A stretch of 35,525 nucleotides of DNA from Fusobacteriaceae bacterium. Its GTDB lineage: Bacteria; Fusobacteriota; Fusobacteriia; Fusobacteriales; Fusobacteriaceae. Of the stretch, positions 12,998-20,800 are shown one piece after another (positions within the stretch are counted from its first letter, which is position 1; every line of letters begins with the position of its first letter). Under the pieces are notes generated by a model. The model was given only the letters and a program-made list of their open reading frames with translations. It was not told the origin of the DNA and did no database searches. Position numbers and translations under genes: made by a program. The stretch is from assembly GCA_031272945.1 (NCBI GenBank), contig JAISST010000006.1, positions 1-35,525 on the forward strand, written 5' to 3'.

Positions 12998-14029
12998 ATG
13001 ACAGCGGCGCCAAATACAAAGAGCGGCCACCGGAAAGAATACAGCGACATCTGGGTCATCGGGGAACAGAAAGAAGGGACGCTCAACCCCATTACGGCGG
13101 AACTTTTGGGAGAAGGAAAAAAACTCGCCGGCCATTCAGGGAAAAGACTGATCGCGGTCATTGCCGGTGGCCATATCGGAAAAACAGCGGAAGAATTGCG
13201 ATATTATGGAGCGGACGGGGTTCTATGGATCGAAGACCCTTTGCTTGCGTCCTTTTCGACGGAAGGATACGCCACAGCCATGGCAAGAGCCATTGAGGCG
13301 GAAAAACCGGAAATCGTCCTCATGGGGGCGACGTCCCTCGGAAGGGATATCGCGCCCCGGATCGCGGCAAAATTAGGAACCGGCATTACCGCCGACTGCA
13401 CGAAATTGGAAATCGATCCGGAGGACGGAAAACTCCTGATGGGAAAGCCCGCCCTCGACGGAAAACTGTTGATTACAATTATTTGTCCCAAGACGAGACC
13501 GCAAATGGCCACGGTCCGCCCCGGGGTCTTTGAACGGGCGATTCGCGGGGAAAAACCCGCCGGCGAGATCCGGAAATTTCTGCCGGAATTGCGGGGGGAG
13601 GAAATCCGGACGAAATTGACGGCCATGAATCCCGTGGGGAAACGGATCGTGAATCTGACGGGGGCCAAAATCATCGTGGCCGGCGGCCGGGGGCTCAAAA
13701 CCGCGGAAAATTTCAAGCTGCTGGAAGACTTGGCCGATGCCCTGGGCGGTGAAGTGGGCGCATCGAGAGCGGCGGTGGACGCCGGTTGGATTGATCCCTC
13801 CCATCAGGTGGGGCAGACGGGAACGACCGTGCGGCCCAACGTCTATTTCGCCTGCGGGATATCGGGCGCCGTACAACATCAGGCGGGGATGCACGAAGCC
13901 AAGTATATTGTGGCGATCAATACGGACCCCCACGCTCCGATATTTCAGATCTGCGATTACGGAATTATAGGGGATCTGAGAGAGGTGGTCCCGGCTGTGA
14001 CCGAGGTTGTCCGTAAGCAAAAACAATGA
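12998..14029 (+). CDS. etfA: Electron transfer flavoprotein alpha subunit
   Basis: EtfA holds the FAD of the ETF heterodimer. The 343 residues have an N-terminal alpha/beta domain (about 15-200, with the strand EIVLMGATSLGRDIAPRIAA). The C-terminal FAD domain has the family signature GGRGLKTAENFKLLEDLA, then GASRAAVDAGW, HQVGQTGTTVRPN, and CGISGAVQHQAGM ending in VAINTDPHAPIFQICDYG. The ATG follows etfB after 10 bases with GGGAGGA as ribosome site. Whether the complex performs flavin-based electron bifurcation cannot be decided from the sequence alone. No ferredoxin domain is fused at the N-terminus. Confidence 0.95.
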   Translation: MTAAPNTKSGHRKEYSDIWVIGEQKEGTLNPITAELLGEGKKLAGHSGKRLIAVIAGGHIGKTAEELRYYGADGVLWIEDPLLASFSTEGYATAMARAIEAEKPEIVLMGATSLGRDIAPRIAAKLGTGITADCTKLEIDPEDGKLLMGKPALDGKLLITIICPKTRPQMATVRPGVFERAIRGEKPAGEIRKFLPELRGEEIRTKLTAMNPVGKRIVNLTGAKIIVAGGRGLKTAENFKLLEDLADALGGEVGASRAAVDAGWIDPSHQVGQTGTTVRPNVYFACGISGAVQHQAGMHEAKYIVAINTDPHAPIFQICDYGIIGDLREVVPAVTEVVRKQKQ

Positions 14030-14077
14030 ACTTTGTTGTGGTTTCATGATTTTTATGGTTGGAAATGATGAAAATTG

Positions 14078-14105
14078 TTGACTTTGCCAAAATTAGGCGT
14101 ATAAT
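14078..14105 (+). promoter_or_regulatory. Sigma70-type promoter upstream of the 153-residue protein
   Basis: TTGACT at 14078-14083 and a perfect TATAAT at 14100-14105 are 16 bases apart. The start would fall near 14112, giving a leader of about 145 bases. In the leader, CTTGAT (14131-14136) can pair with ATCAAG (14167-14172), and inside that stem TTCC (14151) can pair with GGAA (14159). Confidence 0.75.
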
Positions 14106-14255
14106 ATAGTTGTGTAGGAGATGGGAAAACCTTGATTTTTATCGAAGGATTTCCGTCTGGAAGCAGATCAAGTGATTTTTTACCGACGGCTGACTGGAAG
14201 GATGGATCCATTTCAGCAGGCTGTCTGTAAAAAACCGAAAAATCAGGAGGAAAAA

Positions 14256-14717
14256 GTGGAAATTAAATTGAACCCCCAGGAATTGGAACAGGCAAAAGGA
14301 AATCCCAATGTAATGGCGCAGATGTTGGTGACAAAAGCGATTTTGACGGAAATGTCCCAGCGGCCGTTTACTCCCGAGGAAGTTGCACAGCTGGACATCA
14401 TGAAAAAGAATCTGGAAATCGAGTTTTTCCTGAACATTCTGGCCCAGAAAGACGTGAAGATCGAAGATCACGAGATTCTGAAAGTGTATCAGGACAACGC
14501 CGAAGCCTTGAAAGACAAGAACATGGTGGAGATCTTTCCGCAATTGCGGCAGGCCCTCTTCAATCAGAAATTGGGCGAAGCGAAAGTCAAAGTGATCAAC
14601 GGATTCATCGAGCAATACAAATTGAATGATTCTTTGAAAGAATACGCCCCTCCGGTACAAGCCCCGGCCACGGCGCCCAGTGAAGCGCCCGTACCGCCTA
14701 CGCCGGAAATTCAGTAA
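14256..14717 (+). CDS. Unknown protein resembling SurA/trigger-factor chaperone N-domains
   Basis: This is a 153-residue protein of uncertain family. It is rich in helices: EEVAQLDIMKKNLEIEFFLN, then VKIEDHEILKVYQDNAEALK, then PQLRQALFNQKLGEAKVKVI. That arrangement (a helix pair, a 'V.D.E....Y..N...' segment, and a Q/K-rich 'I...L..QK' helix) resembles the N-domain of SurA-like peptidyl-prolyl isomerases, but no parvulin domain is present. There is no signal peptide, so the protein is probably cytoplasmic. The last 25 residues are Pro/Ala-rich and likely disordered. The start is the GTG at 14256, with AGGAGG five bases upstream; the longer frame from 14172 lacks a ribosome site. It has its own promoter and a terminator downstream, so it is a single-gene unit. 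Confidence 0.72.
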   Translation: MEIKLNPQELEQAKGNPNVMAQMLVTKAILTEMSQRPFTPEEVAQLDIMKKNLEIEFFLNILAQKDVKIEDHEILKVYQDNAEALKDKNMVEIFPQLRQALFNQKLGEAKVKVINGFIEQYKLNDSLKEYAPPVQAPATAPSEAPVPPTPEIQ

Positions 14718-14734
14718 GTGTTGTGATAAAGCAA

Positions 14735-14770
14735 GCAAAAAACACCCGCCGAAAAGCGGGTTTGTTTTTT
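14735..14770 (+). terminator. Rho-independent terminator
   Basis: ACCCGC (14744-14749), the loop CGAAAA and GCGGGT (14756-14761) form a stem followed by TTGTTTTTT. It ends the preceding unknown gene; manA begins ten bases later, so some read-through may serve manA, for which no separate promoter was seen. Confidence 0.85.
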
Positions 14771-14780
14771 AGGAGGTCCC

Positions 14781-15716
14781 ATGTCGATCGTAAAATTGAA
14801 GCCCGCCTTCAAAAATTATCTCTGGGGCGGCGCAAAGCTGAAAACCTTATATGGAAAAGAAAACCCGGACGCCATCATTGCCGAAAGCTGGGAATTGTCC
14901 TGCCATCCGGCGGGCGAGAGCCTGATCGCGACAGGAGATGCGGCGGGACTCACCCTTTCCGCTTATATTGCGCGCAGAGGAAAGCGCATCCTCGGGGAAA
15001 ACTGCAGGCGTTTCGCGGCTTTCCCGATTCTCGTCAAGCTCATAGATGCGGCCCGGCCCCTCTCGGTCCAGGTCCATCCCGGCAACGACTGGGCGCTCGC
15101 CCATGAAGGAGAACAGGGCAAGACGGAAATGTGGGTTGTTCTGGAATGCGAACCCGGCGCGTTTTTGTACTACGGTTTTACCCGGGAAATCTCCCGGGAG
15201 GAACTGGCTCAAAGGATTGCCGGCGGGCGTCTCGAGGAGGTCCTGAACCGGGTTCCGGTCCAAAGCGGCGATGTGTTCTTTATCAGCCCCGGCACGATCC
15301 ACGCCATCGGGGAAGGGATCGTAATCGCGGAGATCCAGCAATCCTCCGATGTGACCTACCGCGTCTATGATTACGGGCGCGTCGATCAGCAAGGACGTCC
15401 CCGGGAACTCCACATCGAAAAAGCCCTGGCGGTATTGACCCGGACCCCCCCGGGGGAACATCCGGATTTTGAGGGGCACTTAGGGAAATGTCCCTATTTT
15501 GAGGTGGACAGATTTACAATGGACGGAGAAAGAAAGGATGCCGTCGACGACTCTTCTTTTCAGGCTTTCCTTTTCTACAAAGGAGAAGGCGTTATCCGGC
15601 AGGAGGGAACGACGCTGCGCTTCCGGAAGGGAGACTGCTTTTTTGCGGAAGCGGGGAGCGGGTCCTACCGTCTGGAAGGAACCGGCGAATTTTTGAGGAT
15701 CCGTGTGCCGAGATGA
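14781..15716 (+). CDS. manA: Mannose-6-phosphate isomerase, class I
   Basis: ManA interconverts fructose-6-phosphate and mannose-6-phosphate, linking glycolysis to mannose use and to GDP-sugar synthesis. The 311-residue protein is the short class I type seen in Firmicutes and Fusobacteria. The metal-binding residues are visible in LSVQVHPGNDWA (Gln and His), GKTEMWVVLE (Glu) and SPGTIHAIGEGIVIAEIQQ (His). The Arg of VTYRVYDYGR is the expected catalytic residue. The ATG has AGGAGG at ideal spacing. A run of seven C occurs near 15445 without breaking the frame. It faces trpS across a shared terminator. Confidence 0.94.
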   Translation: MSIVKLKPAFKNYLWGGAKLKTLYGKENPDAIIAESWELSCHPAGESLIATGDAAGLTLSAYIARRGKRILGENCRRFAAFPILVKLIDAARPLSVQVHPGNDWALAHEGEQGKTEMWVVLECEPGAFLYYGFTREISREELAQRIAGGRLEEVLNRVPVQSGDVFFISPGTIHAIGEGIVIAEIQQSSDVTYRVYDYGRVDQQGRPRELHIEKALAVLTRTPPGEHPDFEGHLGKCPYFEVDRFTMDGERKDAVDDSSFQAFLFYKGEGVIRQEGTTLRFRKGDCFFAEAGSGSYRLEGTGEFLRIRVPR

Positions 15717-15725
15717 GAAAGATGT

Positions 15726-15761
15726 GAATAAAAAAAACGCGCGACGCGCGTTTTTTTATTC
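15726..15761. terminator. Bidirectional terminator between manA and trpS
   Basis: A run of eight A (15730-15737), a CGCG-rich stem and a run of seven T (15751-15757) make a symmetrical structure that would work in both directions. It overlaps the trpS stop codon at 15756-15758. Confidence 0.9.
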
Positions 15762-16751
15762 AAAATACTTGTACATATTTCCGGTTAATCCCACGATTTC
15801 CTTGGCCTCCGCCACCTTCTTCACCGCAATGGCCCGCGCCTTCTTTCCGCCTTCCCGCAGCACATCCCGCACATAGTCCATATTGCGCGCCAGCGCCTCC
15901 CTTTTTTCCCGGGCTTCGCCGAAATATTCGAGCATGGCTGACAAAAGCTCCTTCTTGGCGTCGCCGTAGCCGAAATTTCCCGCGAGGAATTTGTCCCGGA
16001 GGGCCTTTTGCTTTTCGACCGAGGCCACGAGTTTGTAAAGGGCCGAGATGTTGTTCTCCGGATTTTTCGGCTCCTCCAGCGGCGTGGAATCCGTTACGAT
16101 ACTCATGATCTGTTTTTTGAGCTCCTTGGCGGAAGCGAACATGTTGATGGTGTTGCCATAGGATTTGCTCATTTTCTGCCCGTCAATACCGGGTACGACG
16201 GCTACATCGTCGAGGATCAGCCCTTCGGGAAGTTTGAAAAATTCCACGTTGTATTGCTGATTGAATTTCATCGCGATGTCCCGGGTAATCTCCATATGCT
16301 GCTTCTGGTCCTTTCCGACGGGGACGACGTCGCTGTCATAGATCAGGATGTCGCAGGCCATCAGGACCGGATAGTTGAAGAGCCCCGCGTTGGGGAGAAT
16401 ATTCTTGGCGATTTTGTCCTTGTAGGAGTGGGAACGCTCCAGGAGCCCCATGGGTGTTACACAGGACAGAATCCAGGTCAGTTCCGTATGTTCCGGGATG
16501 TCAGATTGAATGTAAATTACGGATTTTTCCGGATCCAGCCCGCAGGCGAGCCAGTCCAGAATAATATTGTAGGTGTTTTCCCGGACCTCCGCGGGAGGCG
16601 GGAGCGTCGTCAGCGAATGATAGTCCGCCACAAAATAAAAACACTCGTACTCGCCGCTGTTCTGGTGGTCCACAAACTGTTTGATGGCGCCGAAATAATT
16701 GCCGATATGTAACACGCCGCTTGATTGAATTCCCGATAGACTTCTCTTCAT
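15756..16751 (-). CDS. trpS: Tryptophanyl-tRNA synthetase
   Basis: This class I aminoacyl-tRNA synthetase charges tRNA-Trp. The 331 residues are the typical length. The ATP-binding signatures are SGVLHIGNYFGAI near the N-terminus and GQKMSKSYGNTI near residue 190; the tryptophan-site region IYIQSDIPEHTELTWIL is also clear. The start ATG at 16751 (MKRSLSGIQ) has GAGG upstream; an in-frame ATG at 16784 would add 11 residues not usual for the family. It is a single-gene unit with its own promoter. Confidence 0.96.
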   Translation of the reverse strand: MKRSLSGIQSSGVLHIGNYFGAIKQFVDHQNSGEYECFYFVADYHSLTTLPPPAEVRENTYNIILDWLACGLDPEKSVIYIQSDIPEHTELTWILSCVTPMGLLERSHSYKDKIAKNILPNAGLFNYPVLMACDILIYDSDVVPVGKDQKQHMEITRDIAMKFNQQYNVEFFKLPEGLILDDVAVVPGIDGQKMSKSYGNTINMFASAKELKKQIMSIVTDSTPLEEPKNPENNISALYKLVASVEKQKALRDKFLAGNFGYGDAKKELLSAMLEYFGEAREKREALARNMDYVRDVLREGGKKARAIAVKKVAEAKEIVGLTGNMYKYFE

Positions 16752-16792
16752 AATAGACCTCACATTTTCTTGCTGAATAATCACATCAATAA

Positions 16793-16821
16793 ATCATAGC
16801 ACAAACAGACAAAAATTTCAA
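16793..16821 (-). promoter_or_regulatory. Sigma70-type promoter of trpS
   Basis: On the minus strand TTGAAA (16821-16816) and TATGAT (16798-16793) are separated by exactly 17 bases. Transcription would start near 16786, about 35 bases before the start codon. There is no room for a T-box leader. Confidence 0.75.
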
Positions 16822-16934
16822 TCGATAAAATCCGGGGAGGTGGTTTTCGTATCTTCCCCCGCGCCTTTGGGATTCCGTGCCAAGTGATTTCAAAGAATAT
16901 GTCATCCCCCGCCTTATTGGAAAAATCTCCCGGA

Positions 16935-16969
16935 TTTTGAAAAAGCGCCCCCGCAAATCTTTTTCAAAA
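16935..16969. repeat. Perfect 11-bp inverted repeat upstream of the autotransporter promoter
   Basis: TTTTGAAAAAG (16935-16945) and CTTTTTCAAAA (16959-16969) are exact reverse complements separated by 13 bases. It lies in the divergent region between trpS and the autotransporter, about 80 bases upstream of the latter's -35. It could be a regulator-binding site or an unidentified terminator; the rest of 16822-17047 shows no gene. Confidence 0.5.
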
Positions 16970-17047
16970 AACGTTGTCACACAAAAATTGTTTCATTTTT
17001 CGGTACGAATGTCCACGACGGGGGTCTAAAATTTCTTATTGTACGTC

Positions 17048-17076
17048 TTGAATTTACACAAAAAAAGGAGTAAGAT
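17048..17076 (+). promoter_or_regulatory. Sigma70-type promoter of the autotransporter
   Basis: TTGAAT (17048-17053) and TAAGAT (17071-17076) are separated by 17 bases. The start would be near 17083, giving a leader of about 250 bases before the ATG at 17332. Confidence 0.6.
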
Positions 17077-17155
17077 TCGCTTATGGGAGACGATACGCCG
17101 TCAGGGTATCGCGAAAAAGGTCGGGTCTTTTTGTTTTTGTTGATCAGAGAGAATA

Positions 17156-17190
17156 CGACTGAACCAGTCGGTTTTATGGGCGCAGCCCAT
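17156..17190 (+). other. Tandem hairpins in the autotransporter leader
   Basis: Two perfect six-base-pair hairpins with three-base loops are side by side. The first is CGACTG-AAC-CAGTCG (17156-17170) followed by GTTTT. The second is ATGGGC-GCA-GCCCAT (17176-17190). The first plus its T run resembles a weak attenuator. Confidence 0.5.
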
Positions 17191-17234
17191 TGGAAATACC
17201 CCAATCTTATTATCTACCGGATGGAAGAAATCAA

Positions 17235-17295
17235 CCGGCGACGCGCAAACGTTAACCGGAGGGGAAAACCCACAGCGAACGTAGGATTTCGCCGG
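17235..17295 (+). other. Nested stem structure in the autotransporter leader
   Basis: Three nested stems can be drawn: CCGGCGA (17235-17241) with TCGCCGG (17289-17295), ACGTT (17249-17253) with AACGT (17278-17282), and GGG (17262-17264) with CCC (17269-17271) closing an AAAA loop. The arrangement is aptamer-like, but it matches no riboswitch consensus I can recall with confidence. Confidence 0.45.
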
Positions 17296-17308
17296 AGCAT
17301 TTCGGAAA

Positions 17309-17327
17309 TCCCCCCGTCTAGGAGGGA
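17309..17327 (+). promoter_or_regulatory. Hairpin covering the Shine-Dalgarno site of the autotransporter
   Basis: TCCCCCC (17309-17315) can pair with GGAGGGA (17321-17327), leaving the loop GTCTA and one C-A mismatch. The right arm is the ribosome binding site for the ATG at 17332, so the folded form would hide it. Confidence 0.6.
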
Positions 17328-17331
17328 GACA

Positions 17332-17889
17332 ATGGATTATAACTTGAAAAAAGCGTCCGAGAAAGCGCTCAAAACTTTTCTCAAAAAGAAACAACAAGGT
17401 TATACCTTGAGTCTTTTGGTCACATTTTTAATTACGGGAGCGATTTCGTTATTTGCGGGCTGGACAGCGCCCCCGGCGGCGGAACCCGATCCGGCCGTCG
17501 TTGATGAAACGCCCGCCCCTTCTGACGACCCGTCGCAAGATGTGGCGTCCATGGAAAAGGAATTGCGGGCGAAATTGGTCGACAACGAGCAAAAACTCAT
17601 CGCCCTTCGTCGCAAGGAGAATCTCCTTCTTCACGAGGCCGACTGGTACAGTAAGCCCGTCTGGCTCACGACGACCGGGGGTCTTTTGGCATCCTGGAAG
17701 TCTTCCGACAGCGCGCCGGACCGTTGGGTGCGTCCCAACCGGCGGAATACGGACATGGATTTGGACAGGGAGCGATATGAGGCCGCGGCGGCCCTTCGGG
17801 GTAGCGGGGGGGGGTACCCTATACCGTCACAGGCTCCGAACCGCTTGAATCCGGCTCTGACAACGAGTGGTTTTCCACGGGCTGGTTGA
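17332..17889 (+). CDS. Autotransporter N-terminal part (frame upstream of the G9 tract)
   Basis: As the sequence stands, this frame yields a 185-residue protein. Residues 1-50 are an extended signal region: a basic helix (SEKALKTFLKKKQQGY), a hydrophobic core (SLLVTFLITGAISLFAG) and a cleavage region near GWTAPPA. After a Pro/Asp-rich stretch, residues 68-95 are a heptad-like helix (MEKELRAKLVDNEQKLIALR), and then YSKPVWLTTTGGLLASW. This order matches the conserved N-terminal domain of large fusobacterial autotransporters. Codons 159-161 are GGG GGG GGG; beyond them the frame reads an unrelated tail to TGA at 17887. The ATG at 17332 has GGAGGG at seven bases. A longer frame from 17083 exists but its extra 83 residues look like untranslated leader. 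The true product needs the downstream frame. Confidence 0.85.
   Translation: MDYNLKKASEKALKTFLKKKQQGYTLSLLVTFLITGAISLFAGWTAPPAAEPDPAVVDETPAPSDDPSQDVASMEKELRAKLVDNEQKLIALRRKENLLLHEADWYSKPVWLTTTGGLLASWKSSDSAPDRWVRPNRRNTDMDLDRERYEAAAALRGSGGGYPIPSQAPNRLNPALTTSGFPRAG
17806..17814 (+). repeat. Nine-G homopolymer at the frame break
   Basis: This is the longest G run in the window. The upstream frame is open until TGA at 17887-17889, and the downstream frame is closed by TAG at 17802-17804. The two therefore overlap only between 17805 and 17886, and the tract sits inside that overlap. One G more, or two fewer, fuses the frames. Confidence 0.9.
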
Positions 17890-20800
17890 CGGGAAATTCG
17901 TATTTCAACGCCAACACGACCCGCTACGATTATAAGGATGAATTTATGACATTGGCTGCCACAGCCCAGCCCGCGACGTCAAGACCCGAGACGCCGCAAT
18001 TTTTGTTTGCCGCCCCCGATACGCCCGATGTGCAGGAATTGAAGGAACCTGAGGTTTTGCTGATTAAAATCGGGGATATTGATGTGAAGAAGCCTGCCGT
18101 GGTAAAGCCGGAACCGGCGAAAATCGATGAGATTAAGGCGCCGGGCTTCGCGGGGATTTCCGTGAAAGAGCCGGATTTGAAGCTGGCCTCATTTGAGGTG
18201 GAGGTGAATCCGGCCGCGCCGGAGTTTGAGGTTAAGGCCAGTTTGCCGGTGGTGAAGGGGAAGGTGATTGCGCCTACGACGGTGGCGGACCCGAATCCAC
18301 AGGTTCCTGACCTGAATCCGGTGGTGGTGCAGCCCAATGTAAGTCCTTTTACGGATTACGCTTATTGGTATGTAAGAACATCCAGTAATGGCGGTTATCC
18401 CTTCACCTATTTGGCGGATGGCTCTGCGGGTGGTAAAACGGCGTTACTCATGAATTATCATTTCACAGGGGGTACTTATTACACGGGCGTCGCCAAAAGC
18501 ACCGCGGAAGGGGGAGCTGTTGTCAAAGCGAACGAGGCCGGCGGCTTCGGCATGAGCGGTACAAGCGACGCGTTTTATGGTCAAAACGGTGTTAGCTGGA
18601 CCGCTTTTCCGACGACGTCCCTTGCGATTAACGGACGAACTTCCACGATACTTTATTTTCACAATTTATTGTTATATCCGAATTCACCCAAACAAGTCGA
18701 AAATGTAACGCTCCATGTGGCCGGAAATGACGGCTCTTATACGGATACAAACGGCTTGAGTTATCTCGGCTCCATTGGAATGCATACGGCGGGACATTTG
18801 AATGTAACCGGCGTCACGGGGTATTTATACGGCCGGGCTATTTTTGTTTCCAACGAAACCTGGCAAGCCGGCGATGTGAAGCTGGCAAACAGCCAAGTGC
18901 ACGTGTCCGGCTCCGATAATACGGTTTTTTATATTTCTCCGGCAAATTACACGGATATCCAAACCCGGGCGGCTCGATATCAAGGCAGCTACACAGGCGC
19001 AATGGACGTCGTGATTCCGTCTAAAGGGAACGCCGTCTATTTGCAGGCGGGTCTCTCGGGAAGCATCAAAATCGAAAACAGCGGGCTGATTCGGCTGGAA
19101 GGCGCTTCCAATACGGTTTATACCACCTTGGGTTATTCTCCGAATTATACGAAGTTTACCGCCCACGGCGTCACTTATGAAGAAAATATGACGCCCTCCA
19201 TCCAATTGACCACGCCGGTGGAACTTTACGGCGACGAAAACGTTCTGATGTTTTTCAATTCCAAATGGACGGGAAAGCTGCCGTGGATTTATAACGGCAG
19301 CGGAGACGACAAACCTTTTATCGGCATTTATCAGGGACAAATCAAAGTGGCGGCCCATATCGGCGACGGTCCCCAGACCAATATCACGGCGTCGGAGCAG
19401 ACGGCCGAAGGCCGGATTACTGAAAAAGAAAATTCGACCTATAATTATACGGCCGGCACAGTAGACGGCAGCGTGGGAATCTATTCCCGTTCGGGCCAGA
19501 GGACAGGCATCAGCGCCCAGTTGCACTTGGGGGCCGGTTCGACTTACAGCTATTATGACGGAGACGCGATTCACGGCCTGGAAATCGGCAACGTCGATAT
19601 CAAATTCGGCCGCAATTCCAAAGGCGGCTTTATGTTTATCTCCGACCTCGGAACCGTCATCGAGGTCGCGAAGCCCGGAACCGATACCTCTGAAATCGGC
19701 TCCCTTTCCACAGCCATCTTTGACGGCATCGACAAAATCGTCGACAACAAAATCACGGAGGGCGAGGCGGCCACAGGGACCATTATCGCTTATTCCAAGG
19801 GCAAATGGGACCAGTCGGTTCATAAATTGGGCACGAGCGGCGTATTGGACGCTACGGATTCCAGTCTGACCAATCTCGTGGATAAACCCTCGGAAATCAA
19901 CATCTATATTCCCGTTACTATGACCTCCATGGAAGGCATCGGCTTCTTTGCCGACAGTTACGGCCACGTCAACGTTGTGGGCTCCACCTCCAACGTGACG
20001 GCCACGGGTTACCGGGCCATCGTGGCCTACGCGAAAAACTACGGCGTAGTAACCATTGACGGGAATATTACAGCTCAGGACGCTCACATGACGACAAACG
20101 TTTATCAAAATATCGGGGCCTACGCTGCGGCAAACGGGACCATCACGATCAAGGGCGCGGCTACGGTAGACGGCATAGGCGCTCTGGCCAAGGGGACCGG
20201 GGCCCATGTGATCATGACCAACGGCGGAAATCAAATCTTTACCGGCGTCGACCGGGGCGGCAGCTACAAATCAAACGGCGGTCTTGTGGCGCTTAACGGC
20301 GGAATTATCGAATTCGCCGGGGTCATCACTCACAAGAAACTCACGGAATACGCGAGCAAAGGCAATACCCACGCCGATACGCTTCCCTTCTATGCCGACA
20401 GCGCCTCCAAAATCGTGTTCCGGGGAGACACGACCATAAACCTCTCCGACGGCGCGGTCTTTTACGGAAAAGAAAACGAATATACCTCCGAAGACACGCT
20501 GGCCACGCGTTACAGCGGCATGAAATACGTGACGGTCAATATTACCGATAACGATCTTTCATTGGGCGTTTTCAACGGCATAACGGTGGACTGGAGCGGG
20601 GCCGATATCACGGCCGTGGAGACAAAGTATCTGAAGCAATTGGCCGATACCGTCAAAATCAAAGAAATCAAGAACAACAGCCATTGGTACAAGAGCTACC
20701 TTGAAGGCGGCGTCTTCAATATCGGCTTCAATGTCAACCTCGACACGGTTTCCTTGAACGCCACAAAAGGCGCTGACCCCTTCAACGACATCGTTCTTGA

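Noticed and set aside
14030-14060. A terminator just after etfA
   Set aside because: ACAA/TTGT around 14025-14038 can form only a very short stem with no proper T run.
17235-17295. A cyclic-di-GMP riboswitch in the autotransporter leader
   Set aside because: Some fragments (GACGC, CAAA) are reminiscent, but the order and the paired regions do not fit the class I consensus, and no tetraloop receptor is seen.
17083-17331. An in-frame extension of the autotransporter start to an ATG at 17083
   Set aside because: AGGAG lies upstream, but the predicted transcription start is at the same place. The extra 83 residues have no signal peptide logic and the DNA is full of hairpins. The ATG at 17332 has a better ribosome site and starts a typical autotransporter signal region.
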